Assembly: GCF_015209505.1 (NCBI RefSeq)
Contig: NZ_JADEYC010000009.1
Coordinates: forward strand, 186,001-250,000
DNA: 64,000 bases
Source: Saccharopolyspora montiporae
Lineage (GTDB): Bacteria; Actinomycetota; Actinomycetes; Mycobacteriales; Pseudonocardiaceae
Direction: 5' to 3'
Shown here piece after piece: positions 45,646 to 55,777 of the stretch. Made by a program: the position numbers and the translations under genes. Positions within the stretch are counted from its first letter, which is position 1; the number at the start of each line of letters is the position of its first letter. The notes under the pieces were generated by a model. The model saw only the letters and a program-made list of their open reading frames with translations. It did not search any database and was not told the DNA's origin.

Positions 45646-47631
45646 GTGGCTGAATCGGTGTGGAAGCGAATGCGGAGTCGGCTCGCCACGGAAGCCGGGG
45701 CCCCCGACCCGCGGCAGCGCCAGTTCGCGGTGACCGTGCTCGTCGCCGTCGCGGCGGCGACCGCGTTCGGCTTCGCACTCGACCTGCAGACCCCGGCGCT
45801 GATCGCCGGGCTCACCGCGGTGTTCGCGCTGGTGGCCGCGGGCGGGCAGGCGCTGGAACCGGACCTGCACCGGTTCGCCTGGTTCAGCCCGATCCTGGTG
45901 CTGGTCATGACGATCGGACCGCTCAGCCGCGGGATCCCGGTACTGGCCGGGCTGCTGGTGGCCGTCGTCGTGCTCGGTGCCGGGATGCTGCCCGCGCTGG
46001 GCGAGCACTACCGCATCGGCGGGCAGACCATCGCGGCCGCGACCATCGTCGCCACCACGACCGGCATCGGCGCGGGCGACCCGGCCTGGCTGCTGTTCAC
46101 CTCCGCCGCAGCCGGTGCCGGGTTCGGGCTCGCGCTGCGGGTGGTCAACGGGCTCACCGATCCGCGGCGGGCCACCCGCGGCGCGGTCGCCCGGACGCTG
46201 CTGGAACCCGGGCCCGGCGTGCTGGAGACCGCGGCCGCCGCGTGGCGCGCCGACGGCGGCACCGTCTGGCTCGGCCAGGTGCTGGCCGGCGCGGCCCGGC
46301 TGCGCGCGGCCCGGGAGACGCTGCTGGCGCAGGCCGAGCAGAGCGATGAGCAGGAAGCCGACCGGCTGCGCCGGATCGTCGCGGAAACCGATGCGGTGGC
46401 CGCGGAACTGGCGCGCGCGGTGCGGGCCCGCGCATGCTCCGGGCTGCCGGTGCGGGCCCGGCGCGACCCCGCCGAAGCCGTGCTGCTGCGCGCCGGCAGG
46501 CAGGACCTGCCGGAAGCGGTGCAGGGGATCCGGGACGGCCTGGACCGGGTGCGCGGCGCCGTCGTGCAGCGCGATCAGGGTCAGGTTCCTGCCCCGGAGC
46601 CCGGCGCCCGCCGCGAGCGCATCGCCGACGCGGTCCGCGCGCACCTGTCGCTGCGCTCCTCGCTGTTCCGGCACGCGCTGCGCTGCACGCTGGCCGTGGC
46701 CGTCGGCATGGTCGTCGTGCTGCTGCTGGACGACCCGTCGGCGTCCAGCCTGCTGCTCGCGCTGTACCTGGTGCTGCAGCCCGCCGCGCGGGACAGCATG
46801 ACCGGCGCGCTGGAACGCACCGGCGCCGCGGTGCTCGGCGTAACCGCGCTGGCACTGCTGATCACCCTGCTGCCGTGGGCGTTCCTGCTGGTCCCGCTGG
46901 TGATCGCCGGGATGCTGCTGAGCACCGACCGGCTGCGCGGCGACTACCAGCTGCTGCTCGGCTGCCTCATCGCGATCACCGTCGTCGACCAGGCGTTGCG
47001 GCTGGACCGCGAGCTGATCAACGTGGGCATCAGCTTCGCGGCCAACACCGCGGTGGGCGCGGCCATCGCGCTGTTCGTCGGCTTCATCAGCTACCTGGTG
47101 CTGCCCAGCAGCGTGCTCCCCGACGTGCGCGGATCGGTGCGCTCGGCGGTGTGGGCCGTCTCCGAGCTGGTGCGCAGCGTGCGGCTCAGCGGGCAGATCC
47201 CGGCGCCGTCCGCCGACCTGCGCGCGGCGCACGTGCTCGCGCTGCGCCGCACCCAGGACCTGCTGGGGATGCCCGCACTGCTGGACGGCACCGGGGAGGA
47301 GACCGATGACGGCCGGTCCACCCGGGACGCGGCGATCGCCCTGGACGCGCTGCGGCAGAACGTGGCGACCCTGGCGTTCCGCCCGCAGGACGAGCGGGAA
47401 CTGGCCGCACCGGCGCTGACCTCGGCGGATGACCTGCTGGTCGGCAAGCCCGCCCCGCGGATCCCGGACGTGCCGGGCGCGAGTGCCCCGGCCGGGGAGC
47501 TGCTGGCGGGCTCGCTGGTGGAGAACGCGCTGCACGCACGGGCCGCCATCGACCGCACCCTCGGCTACGACGACCCGTGGAAGAGCTACGCGCTCTCCTT
47601 CGTCCGGCCGGAGGGCACGCGGGCCGGCTGA
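45646..47631 (+). CDS. FUSC-family (aromatic acid exporter-like) membrane protein
   Basis: A 661-residue polytopic protein with two blocks of hydrophobic helices (about 26-155 and 345-490) separated and followed by soluble helical regions. This is the FUSC/YccS-like layout. Segments such as FRHALRCTLAVAVGMVVVLLL, SLLLALYLVLQPAARDSMTGALERTGAAVLG, and RLRGDYQLLLGCLIAITVVDQALR match the FUSC_2 pattern. Family members are proposed efflux pumps for aromatic or fusaric-type acids. The start is the GTG at 45646. Its stop lies 7 bp from that of thiG (convergent). Confidence 0.8.
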   Translation: MAESVWKRMRSRLATEAGAPDPRQRQFAVTVLVAVAAATAFGFALDLQTPALIAGLTAVFALVAAGGQALEPDLHRFAWFSPILVLVMTIGPLSRGIPVLAGLLVAVVVLGAGMLPALGEHYRIGGQTIAAATIVATTTGIGAGDPAWLLFTSAAAGAGFGLALRVVNGLTDPRRATRGAVARTLLEPGPGVLETAAAAWRADGGTVWLGQVLAGAARLRAARETLLAQAEQSDEQEADRLRRIVAETDAVAAELARAVRARACSGLPVRARRDPAEAVLLRAGRQDLPEAVQGIRDGLDRVRGAVVQRDQGQVPAPEPGARRERIADAVRAHLSLRSSLFRHALRCTLAVAVGMVVVLLLDDPSASSLLLALYLVLQPAARDSMTGALERTGAAVLGVTALALLITLLPWAFLLVPLVIAGMLLSTDRLRGDYQLLLGCLIAITVVDQALRLDRELINVGISFAANTAVGAAIALFVGFISYLVLPSSVLPDVRGSVRSAVWAVSELVRSVRLSGQIPAPSADLRAAHVLALRRTQDLLGMPALLDGTGEETDDGRSTRDAAIALDALRQNVATLAFRPQDERELAAPALTSADDLLVGKPAPRIPDVPGASAPAGELLAGSLVENALHARAAIDRTLGYDDPWKSYALSFVRPEGTRAG

Positions 47632-47638
47632 CCCGCGC

Positions 47639-48595
<957 letters not shown>

Positions 48596-48599
<4 letters not shown>

Positions 48600-49735
48600 C
48601 GGTGACCTCCCCATCGGTGCGGATCGGCGGCGGCGATCCCGGCGGGCGCGCCGCCGCGCAGCAGCTCGACCACCGCGTCCGCGGTGATCGGGGTGAGCAG
48701 GAAGCCGTTGCGGTGGTGCCCGGTCGCGGCCAGCACACCGGGTTCGCAGAACCCGATCACCGGCAGGTTGTCCGGGGTTCCCGGCCGCACCCCGGCCGCG
48801 GCTTCGGTCAGCTCGTACTCGGCGATCCCGGGCAGCAGCTGCTCGGCGTCGGCGATCAGGTCGCGCACCCCGCCCACGGTCACCTCGGTGTCGAAGCCCT
48901 TCTCGTACTGGGTGGCGCCGACGACGAGCCCGCCGTCGTCCCGCGGCACCAGGTAGACCTGCCTGCCGTGCACCGGCCCGCGCACGGTCCGGCCCGGCGG
49001 CGGCAGCGCCGAGGAACGGGCCCGCAGCCGCAGGATCTCGCCCTTCACCGGGCGGATCTTGTCCCGCAGCGCGGGATGCAGCTCCGCGGAGTGCGCGCCC
49101 GCGGCGATCACGGCGGCATCGCAGTCCACCGTCTCCGCCGGGCCCGCTTCCCCGGGGTCGCCGGAGAGCTCGACGGCGCCGGGACGCACCCGGGCGGCGC
49201 TGCGGGGCACGAACTCCACCCCGGCCGAGCGCGCGGCCCGCTGCAGGGCATCCAGCGCGACCCGGTTGTCCACCGCCAGATCACCCGGCACGTGCAGTCC
49301 GCGGCGCACCGCGGGCCCCAGCGACGGTTCGGCCGAGCGCAGCTGGCGGCCGGTCAGCCGGGTGACCTCACGACCGAGCCGGGACAGGTGGTCGGCGAGG
49401 TTGTCCAGCTCCTCGCGGTCGGCGCTGTCCACCCCGACCACGAGCGTGCCTTCCCGGCGCAGCCCGGACGGGGTGCCTGCGGCGGCGGCGAGTTCGTCGG
49501 CGAACTGCGGCCAGCGGTGCAGCGAGGCCGCGCCGAGTTCCAGCAGGTCCTCCTCGCCCGGCCAGGCCTCGGCGATCGGGGCCAGCATGCCACCGGCCAC
49601 GTGCGAGGCGCCGGAAGCCGGTTCGGGGTCGATCAACGACACCCGGAACCCGGCCGCGGCGGCGCGCCAGGCCACCGCGGTGCCCACGGCACCGCCGCCG
49701 ACCACGGCGACGCGTTCGACTGGAAATCCGCTCAC
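48596..49735 (-). CDS. thiO: Glycine oxidase ThiO
   Basis: A 379-residue FAD-dependent DAO-family oxidase supplying dehydroglycine for the thiazole ring. The N-terminal dinucleotide motif is [22 protein letters not shown] with [32 protein letters not shown] is typical of ThiO, as is the C-terminal [15 protein letters not shown] with [18 protein letters not shown]. The GTG at 49735 has AGGGAG 7 nt upstream, at the end of the TPP riboswitch. It is first in the thiO-thiS-thiG operon. Confidence 0.93.
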
Positions 49736-49742
49736 TGCACGC

Positions 49743-49825
49743 TCCCTGCGCCGGTATGACCCGGATCAGGTTCGACGGTCGGGGCGCTCCCCCTCTCAGT
49801 CCGGCCACCCGGACTCCCGTGCTCA
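49743..49825 (-). promoter_or_regulatory. TPP riboswitch (THI element) upstream of thiO
   Basis: On the reverse strand, GGGAGTCCGGGTGGCC, then GGACTGAGAGGGGGAGC, then GTCGAACCTGATCCGGGTCA and TACCGGCGCAGGGA follow the TPP aptamer consensus. The closing AGGGAG is also the thiO ribosome-binding site, implying control of translation initiation. Confidence 0.95.
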
Positions 49826-49918
49826 CCACCGACCACCGTACCGGGCGACGATCGCCCTCGTCAGGGGCGCCTGCCCCGGTACGCACCGAGATCTCCCGGC
49901 GCCGCGCGCGACGGGAGC

Positions 49919-49924
49919 TACCCT
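49919..49924 (+). promoter_or_regulatory. -10 box for leaderless thiE transcript
   Basis: TACCCT ends 7 nt before the thiE ATG. It diverges from the thiO riboswitch, so thiE has no TPP riboswitch of its own. Confidence 0.45.
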
Positions 49925-49931
49925 GTGGGGC

Positions 49932-50603
49932 ATGCCCGGTTTGGACGGCTTCGGCATCCGCACGCGCCTGCAAGAGGCACGCCTGTACCTGTGCACCGAC
50001 GCCCGCGCCGAACGCGGCGATCTCGCGGAGTTCGCTGATGCGGCGCTGGGCGGCGGGGTGGACATCATCCAGCTGCGGGACAAGTCCGCGGAAGGCGCGC
50101 CGCTGGAGGCCGCAGCGGAACTGGCCGCGCTGGAGGTGCTGGCCGAGGCCTGCATCCGGCACGGGGCGCTGCTGGCGGTCAACGACCGCGCGGACGTCGC
50201 ACTGGCCGCCGAGGCCGATGTGCTGCACCTCGGCCAGGACGATCTGCCGGTGGACCAGGCCCGCCGCATCCTCGGCGACGAGATCGCGGTCGGCCGCTCC
50301 ACGCACGACCTGGTGCAGGCCGACTCGGCGGCGACCGAATCCGGCGTGGACTACTTCTGCGTCGGCCCGGTGCACACCACGCCGACCAAACCCGGCCGGG
50401 AAGCTGCGGGCCCCGGGCTGGTGCGGCACGCTGCCGAGCACCGCGGGCACGGCAGGCCGTGGTTCGCCATCGGCGGGATCGGGCCGGACAACCTGGACGA
50501 CGTGCTGCACGCCGGCGCCGACCGGATCGTGGTGGTGCGCGCGATCACCGAGGCCGAGGACCCGCGCGCCGCCGCGGAGCAGCTGCGCGAACGGCTCGCG
50601 TGA
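49932..50603 (+). CDS. thiE: Thiamine-phosphate synthase ThiE
   Basis: A 223-residue TIM-barrel enzyme joining HMP pyrophosphate and thiazole phosphate. [68 protein letters not shown] and [15 protein letters not shown] (phosphate and pyrophosphate sites) are intact, with [28 protein letters not shown] at the end. The ATG at 49932 is apparently leaderless. It is divergent from thiO-S-G, as in M. tuberculosis. Confidence 0.96.
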   Translation: MPGLDGFGIRTRLQEARLYLCTDARAERGDLAEFADAALGGGVDIIQLRDKSAEGAPLEAAAELAALEVLAEACIRHGALLAVNDRADVALAAEADVLHLGQDDLPVDQARRILGDEIAVGRSTHDLVQADSAATESGVDYFCVGPVHTTPTKPGREAAGPGLVRHAAEHRGHGRPWFAIGGIGPDNLDDVLHAGADRIVVVRAITEAEDPRAAAEQLRERLA

Positions 50604-50616
50604 TCCGCCTGCCGGA

Positions 50617-51672
50617 TCAGCCCGCCGCGCCGCTGGGCGGTGCCGTCTCGCCGAGCCGCTGACCGCCGGGCTGGTCCTCGGGCCGCTGTTCACCGCTGGA
50701 CTGCTGCGTCGACCCGCTGGGGTCCGCGGATCCGCTGCCGGTGGGCTGCGGCTCCCGGGTGCCCGTCCCGGTCGGCTGCTGCTGCCCGCTGGAAGGCGCG
50801 GTCGTGCCGGGCTGCTCGGAGGTCGTCTGCAGGGCCGTGCTGGGTTCGCTGGTCTCCGCGGGCGCGGGTTCGGGCTCGGGTTCCGGTGGTTCGGCCGGTT
50901 CCGGCCGCGGCTGCAGCACCCGCCCGACCGTGGTGCCGTCGTCGCCGCCGGAGAGCGGCTTGCCGGTCACGCCCTCGAAACCGGTGACCACGACCATGGC
51001 CACCGCGAACGCCGCGGCGCAGGTGCCCGCGGCCACCACGGCGCGAACCCGCCGCTTGCGGGTGAGATCGGGAGCCACCTGCGCGACCCGGGTGTCCTCG
51101 CCACCGGCCCGATCCGGCCCGGATTCCGCGCGGGCCGCTGGCGGTGCGCTGCGGGAGGTGGGCTCCGGTCCGTCCACGAGTTCCCCGCCGGGCCAGTGCA
51201 TGCCCGATCCCACCTCGATGCGGCGGGTCGCGACCGGCTCGTCACTGGTCGCCGGACGACGGGCGGGCTTGTCCGCAGCTCCGCCCTGGACTCCCGGTTT
51301 GCCGTGGGCGCGGGCGCGTTCCTGGACCTTGGCCTTCTCCTGGGCCTTGACCTTCGCCTGCACCGCCTTCTCCTTGGTCTTCTCCAGCGACCGCTGGTAG
51401 AGGACCCCGCCGACGGTGATGATCACGCTGGTCATGCCGGCGCCGACGATGGTCCCGGCGACGCCCAGCTGCGAACCGAGGAAGGCCGCGGTCACCGAGG
51501 CCAGCGCGGCCCCGGACACCTGCGGTATCGACACCTGGCTGCGCAGCGACTTGTCCTCCGCGACGTCGGACGTCGCGACCTCGGACTTCGCAACGCCGCT
51601 CCCGGTACCGGTCCCCTCCCCCGACCCGTCGGAACCGCCGTCCCGACGCGTCCTGTCATCTCTGCTGTTCAT
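50617..51672 (-). CDS. Uncharacterised membrane protein with Pro/Ser/Thr-rich C terminus
   Basis: A 351-residue protein I do not recognise. After a charged N terminus there is a hydrophobic stretch at about 50-90 (ALASVTAAFLGSQLGVAGTIVGAG, then TSVIITVGGVLYQRSL), a Lys/Glu/Ala-rich probable coiled coil (KTKEKAVQAKVKAQEKAKV), a polar region, and a second membrane helix near 225-245 (AVVAAGTCAAAFAVAMVVV). The last 100 residues are rich in P, E, S, T and Q and are probably outside the cell wall-facing membrane. The ATG at 51672 has GGGAG close upstream; the start is not secure. It converges on thiE. Confidence 0.6.
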   Translation of the reverse strand: MNSRDDRTRRDGGSDGSGEGTGTGSGVAKSEVATSDVAEDKSLRSQVSIPQVSGAALASVTAAFLGSQLGVAGTIVGAGMTSVIITVGGVLYQRSLEKTKEKAVQAKVKAQEKAKVQERARAHGKPGVQGGAADKPARRPATSDEPVATRRIEVGSGMHWPGGELVDGPEPTSRSAPPAARAESGPDRAGGEDTRVAQVAPDLTRKRRVRAVVAAGTCAAAFAVAMVVVTGFEGVTGKPLSGGDDGTTVGRVLQPRPEPAEPPEPEPEPAPAETSEPSTALQTTSEQPGTTAPSSGQQQPTGTGTREPQPTGSGSADPSGSTQQSSGEQRPEDQPGGQRLGETAPPSGAAG

Positions 51673-51924
51673 GGCTCCCACGCACTCGCAACGCAGTCTC
51701 TCCCGGGACGTCCAACGCGCGGAGCCGCTCCGTTTCTCCGTGACAGGGGGGTTTGGTGAGTACACCCACGGTCGCTAACGCATGCGCCCGAACGGCCGAT
51801 GTCAGTTCCCGCGCACGGGTCAACCCCGCCGAGCAGCACCTCCCGCGCGCCGGCCGGGTGCCCGGACCCGCCCGCGCCGGTATGTTCGAGCGCGATCAGC
51901 ACGCGCCGAGCGAGGAGGTGCGCG

Positions 51925-52986
51925 ATGACCGGGGAGCCCACCGACCGACCCGGCGCGCCCGGCGAGCGGATGCGCGCGGAGATCGACCAGCAACCGGACA
52001 TCTTCGCCGACCTGCTGGCCTCGCGGGAGGAGATCGCGCGCGCGGCCGCGCGTATCGCCGCGTACCGGCCGCGCTTCGTGCTGCTGGCCGCGCGGGGGTC
52101 CAGCGACCACGCCGCGCTCTACGCCAAGTACCTCATCGAAGTCCTGCTGCAACTGCCCGTCGGCCTGGCCTCGCCGTCGGTGACCACGGTGTACGGCGCG
52201 CGGCCGGACCTCACCGGGGTGCTGCTGATCTCGATCAGCCAGAGCGGCGGATCACCGGACCTGCTGGCGGTGACCGAAGCCGGCCGGGAACGCGGGGCGC
52301 TGACCGCGTCGGTCACCAACACGCCGGGATCGCCGCTGGACGAGGCCGCCGAGCTGGGCGTGCACGTCCGCGCCGGGACCGAGCACGCGGTCGCGGCGAC
52401 GAAGACCTACACCGCCACCCTGCTGGCGCTGTACCTGCTCATCGACGCCGTCCGCGGCGGCACCGGGCAGCACGCCGCCGGGCTCCCGGACCTGGCCGCC
52501 GCCGCGCTGCGGGACGGCCGTGCCGCCGTGGAGGAGGCGGTGCAGCGCTACCGGTCCACCGAGCACCTGGTCACCACCGGTCGCGGCTATTCCTCGGCCA
52601 CCGCCGCGGAGGCCGCGCTCAAGCTGGCCGAGACCAGCTACCTGCCCGCGCGCGCCTACAGCGGGGCGGACCTGCTGCACGGCCCGGTGGCCGCGATCGA
52701 CGCGGACACCGCAGTGCTGGCGCTGTGCAGCTCGGGAGCGGGCGGTGCGGCGCTGCGCGAGGTGCTGCAGGCGATCCACGAGCGTGGGGCCGAGGTGTGC
52801 GCGATCGGCTCGGGCGCGGCCGCGGCGCGCGCCTCGCACCGGATCCCGGTGCCGGACAGTGCCGAGGAGGTCGCCCCGGTACTGGAGGTGCTGCCGGTGC
52901 AGCGGCTGGCGCTCGGGCTCGCGCTGCACCGCGGTGGCGATCCGGACAGCCCGCGCGGGCTGCGCAAGATCACCCGAACCCGCTGA
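51925..52986 (+). CDS. Double SIS-domain sugar isomerase/deaminase-like protein
   Basis: A 353-residue protein with two SIS domains and no glutamine amidotransferase domain. SIS-1 has LLAARGSSDHAALYAKYL and the phosphosugar-binding ISISQSGGSPDLLAVTE. SIS-2 has VTTGRGYSSATAAEAALKLAETSY and SGADLLHGPVAAIDADT. The C-terminal PRGLRKITRTR is typical of GlmS-like/NagB-II-type proteins. It probably acts on an amino-sugar phosphate (for example glucosamine-6-phosphate deamination). The ATG at 51925 has GAGGAGG 6 nt upstream. The GlcNAc kinase-like gene follows. Confidence 0.85.
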   Translation: MTGEPTDRPGAPGERMRAEIDQQPDIFADLLASREEIARAAARIAAYRPRFVLLAARGSSDHAALYAKYLIEVLLQLPVGLASPSVTTVYGARPDLTGVLLISISQSGGSPDLLAVTEAGRERGALTASVTNTPGSPLDEAAELGVHVRAGTEHAVAATKTYTATLLALYLLIDAVRGGTGQHAAGLPDLAAAALRDGRAAVEEAVQRYRSTEHLVTTGRGYSSATAAEAALKLAETSYLPARAYSGADLLHGPVAAIDADTAVLALCSSGAGGAALREVLQAIHERGAEVCAIGSGAAAARASHRIPVPDSAEEVAPVLEVLPVQRLALGLALHRGGDPDSPRGLRKITRTR

Positions 52987-53028
52987 CCGCGTACCGGGCA
53001 CCGGACTCCTCGGCACCGACGCAGAAGG

Positions 53029-53062
53029 GCCCGCCTCACCGAGGGGGCGGGGTGAGGCGGGC
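53029..53062 (+). terminator. Terminator hairpin after SIS gene
   Basis: A perfect 12-bp stem (GCCCGCCTCACC with GGTGAGGCGGGC) across a 10-nt loop, 43 bp after the SIS stop and 89 bp before the kinase gene. The two genes are therefore probably separate transcripts. Confidence 0.7.
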
Positions 53063-53150
53063 AACATCAGGTTACGCCGGACGGAGCAGTGCGCAACCAC
53101 CCGGTTCGCCGCCGTCACCCCGACCGCCGCGCACCAGGTAGAACGGACGC

Positions 53151-54122
53151 GTGCAGCACGATGAGCTCGTCCTCGGCCTGGACGTCGGCGGAACCTCCAG
53201 CCGCGCGCTGCTGGCCGATCTGTCCGGCGCGGTGCGCGGGACAGGTCGGTCGGGCGGTGGCAACCCGAACTCGCACCCGGTCGGCGAAGCGGCCGAGCGG
53301 ATCGCGCGCGCGACCCGGGAAGCGCTGGCCGGGACCGACCCCGGCGCGGTGCGCGCGGTGGTGCTCGGGATGGCCGGCTCGGCCCGGCTGGCGGATCCCG
53401 CTGCGGCCGAGCGCTTCGCGCGGATCTGGCCGGAGCTCGGGCTGCACTGCCCGGTGCGCACGACCGGTGATTCCGAGGTGGCCTTCGCGGCAGGCACCCC
53501 GCTGCCTCGCGGGACGGTGCTCATCGCCGGGACCGGCGCCATCGCCGGGCGGATCGAGGACCACCGGCTGACCCGCACCGCCGGCGGGCACGGCTGGCTG
53601 CTCGGCGATGAGGGATCGGCGTTCTGGCTGGGCAGGGAGGCCGTGCGAACCGCGCTGGCCGAACTGGACCGCCGCGAGCCGCCCGGTGCGCTGACCGATC
53701 GGGTGCGCGTCCGGCTGCTCGGCGACGAACCGGTCGAGGACCTGCGCCGCTCGCTGATCACCGCGGCCGGCGCCGGCCCGCCGATCGCGCTGGCCGAACT
53801 GGCGCCCGTGGTCACCGGAGCGGCGCAGCAGGATGATCCGGCGGCGCGGGCGATCGTGGCCCGCGCGGCCGAGGAACTGGTCGCCGCGGTGGCCGTGCTC
53901 GAACCCGATCCGGCCGAGCCCGTGGTGCTGGCCGGTGGCCTGCTGGCACCGGACGCACCGCTGCAGCGGGCGGTCCGCGCCCGGCTGTCCGGCGCGGTGC
54001 GCACCGCGGGGTCCGGCGCGGCCGGTGCGGCGTGGCTGGCCGCGCGGGAGCTGGCCGCGGAACCGGATCAGCTGCACGCCCGCCTGCTGGCGACCGGCGC
54101 GGACGGGCTCGCCGAGCGGTAG
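53151..54122 (+). CDS. BadF/BadG-type ATPase, probable N-acetylglucosamine kinase
   Basis: A 323-residue ASKHA-fold kinase. The phosphate-1 motif is LVLGLDVGGTSSRALLADLSG, then TTGDSEVAFAAG, and the phosphate-2 segment is VLIAGTGAIAGRI. The family motif GHGWLLGDEGSAFWLGREAVR is typical of eukaryotic-type GlcNAc kinases, with an adenosine motif VVLAGGLLAPDAPL. It would make GlcNAc-6-phosphate. The GTG at 53151 has TAGAAC 6 nt upstream and no Shine-Dalgarno, so it may be leaderless. It follows the SIS gene after a terminator. Confidence 0.82.
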   Translation: MQHDELVLGLDVGGTSSRALLADLSGAVRGTGRSGGGNPNSHPVGEAAERIARATREALAGTDPGAVRAVVLGMAGSARLADPAAAERFARIWPELGLHCPVRTTGDSEVAFAAGTPLPRGTVLIAGTGAIAGRIEDHRLTRTAGGHGWLLGDEGSAFWLGREAVRTALAELDRREPPGALTDRVRVRLLGDEPVEDLRRSLITAAGAGPPIALAELAPVVTGAAQQDDPAARAIVARAAEELVAAVAVLEPDPAEPVVLAGGLLAPDAPLQRAVRARLSGAVRTAGSGAAGAAWLAARELAAEPDQLHARLLATGADGLAER

Positions 54123-54135
54123 CGGCGGCGGGTCG

Positions 54136-54978
54136 TCAGAGCAGGTCGGCGCCGACCAGCGCGGCGCGCACCGTGCCCAGCTGCTGCTCGTCGGCTTCCA
54201 CCAGCGGCAGCCGCGGCGCGCCCACCCGGTGGCCGAGCAGGTTGAGCGCGGCCTTCACCGGGATCGGGTTGGTGGTGACCCCCATGGCCGCGTACACCGG
54301 CTTGAGCTCGGCGTCGATCTCCGCGCGGCGCTCCGGTTCGTCGGCCATCCGGCGCATCTGCGGACCCACCACGTGGCTGGCCACCAGGATCCCGCCGCAC
54401 CCGCCGAGGTCCAGCGCGGTGGCGAAGCTGTCGTCGTTGCCCGCGTAGAGCCCCAGGCCGTCCACCGGAGCCATCGCCTCGTTGTCGGCCTGCTTGACGT
54501 AGTCCACCCGCTCAATCTGCGCGAGCTCGGCCAGCAGGTCGTTGGGCATGGGCAGACTGGTGCGCGAGGGGATGTTGTAGAGCACCACCGGCTTGTCGGT
54601 GGCCTGCGCGATCTCGCCGAAGTGCCGCACCAGTCCGCGCCGGTTCGGCTTGTTGTAGTACGGGGTCACCGAGAGCACCGCGTCCGCACCGAGTTCGGTG
54701 GCGCGCGCCGTCATCTCGCAGGCGTGCGCGGTGTTGTTGGAGCCGGTCGAGGCGACCACGGTCATCCCGGCAGGACGTTCGGCGCACGCCAGCTCGATCA
54801 GCCGCAGGTGCTCGCCGTTGGTCAGCGTGGGCGCCTCACCGGTGGTGCCGCACACCACCACGCCGTCCGAACCGCGCTCCCGCAGGTGCTGCAGCAGCGC
54901 GACGAACGCATCCTCGTCGACGCGCAGCTGATCGTCGAACGGAGTGACGATCGCGGTGATCACGGAGCCCAGAGACAT
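54136..54978 (-). CDS. dapA: 4-Hydroxy-tetrahydrodipicolinate synthase
   Basis: A 280-residue DapA of lysine and diaminopimelate synthesis. GSVITAIVTPFDDQLRVDEDA, the VVCGTTGEAPTLTNGEHL motif, VTPYYNKPNRRGLVRHF and YNIPSRT (with the DapA-type arginine) are present. The Schiff-base lysine is in VDYVKQADNEA near residue 160. The GTTGE and YNxPxRT patterns favour DapA over N-acetylneuraminate lyase despite the amino-sugar neighbours. I prefer the ATG at 54978 (CAGAAT 7 nt upstream suggests leaderless); the ATG at 54987 is the alternative. Confidence 0.88.
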   Translation of the reverse strand: MSLGSVITAIVTPFDDQLRVDEDAFVALLQHLRERGSDGVVVCGTTGEAPTLTNGEHLRLIELACAERPAGMTVVASTGSNNTAHACEMTARATELGADAVLSVTPYYNKPNRRGLVRHFGEIAQATDKPVVLYNIPSRTSLPMPNDLLAELAQIERVDYVKQADNEAMAPVDGLGLYAGNDDSFATALDLGGCGGILVASHVVGPQMRRMADEPERRAEIDAELKPVYAAMGVTTNPIPVKAALNLLGHRVGAPRLPLVEADEQQLGTVRAALVGADLL

Positions 54979-55022
54979 GTCCCGCATTCTGCGCGGCCGA
55001 CCCGGCCGCTGTCACATCGGGC

Positions 55023-55706
55023 TCAGTCCGCGGCCGTGCCGTCCTGCGGGTGCCGCAGACCGGGGTGGCCGGCGGGCAGCGAGCGCTGCACCACGAACCA
55101 GCTGCCCAGCACGCAGACCGCGACCAGCGGCCAGGTGAGCACCAGCTGCGCGACGGTCAGCGGAACGACCGCACCGATCGCCCACAGCGGGATGAACACG
55201 GCGAGGCGCACCACGTATTGGCCCACCCACACCCAGCTCGCCCGGCTGTACGCACGCAGCAGGTCCGGGTCGTTGCGCCAGCGCTTCCCCTGGCCGAGCA
55301 CGGCGCCGACGATGATGCCCAGCAGCGGCCAGCGCAGGCCGATGCTGATCATCCAGCCCAGGGCGCTGAGCGCGTTGCTGACCAGCCTGGTCAGGAAGAA
55401 GTCCACCGCATCGCCGGTGTAGAGCGCGATCAGCGCACCGGTCAGCACGAACAGCAGGCTGACCAGCACCGCGACCGGGCGGGCGCGCCGGGACAGCCGC
55501 CACGCGCCGATCAGCAGGGACACGACGACCGCCGCGAGGCTGGCCGCCGGGATCGATTCGCCGAACAGCAACCAGCCGACGCCGAACGCCACCGGTGGGA
55601 GGCTGGCATCGACGGCGCTCTCCTTCCCGCCGAGCAGCTGCATGAACGACGCGCGGTCGTCACCGGTGGCCGTGCCGGTGCCGGGATCCTGATCCTGCTG
55701 CTTCAC
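55023..55706 (-). CDS. DUF3159 membrane protein
   Basis: A 227-residue polytopic protein of the DUF3159 family, with about six hydrophobic helices. It opens FMQLLGGKESAVDASLPPVAFGVGWLLFG. LVSLLFVLTGALIALYTGDAVDFFLTRLVSNALSALGW and RWRNDPDLLRAYSRASWVWVGQYVVRLAVFIPLW follow. Function is unknown. It is 44 bp upstream of dapA on the same strand. The start is the GTG at 55706. Confidence 0.85.
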   Translation of the reverse strand: MKQQDQDPGTGTATGDDRASFMQLLGGKESAVDASLPPVAFGVGWLLFGESIPAASLAAVVVSLLIGAWRLSRRARPVAVLVSLLFVLTGALIALYTGDAVDFFLTRLVSNALSALGWMISIGLRWPLLGIIVGAVLGQGKRWRNDPDLLRAYSRASWVWVGQYVVRLAVFIPLWAIGAVVPLTVAQLVLTWPLVAVCVLGSWFVVQRSLPAGHPGLRHPQDGTAAD

Positions 55707-55777
55707 ACGATCCAGACTGCCTTACCGGCTTCGCCGAACGCACCCACCCGTGTTCGAACTGACTCCCGGAACCGGGG

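Noticed and set aside
51673..51924. Possible riboswitch (c-di-AMP type) upstream of the 351-residue membrane protein
   Set aside because: Some GGGAGAG-like and GTGACAGG strings are present, but the conserved aptamer order and pairing are not.
54136..54978. N-acetylneuraminate lyase instead of DapA, given amino-sugar neighbours
   Set aside because: GTTGE and YNIPSRT match dihydrodipicolinate synthase signatures, including its arginine; neuraminate lyases usually have GSTGE.
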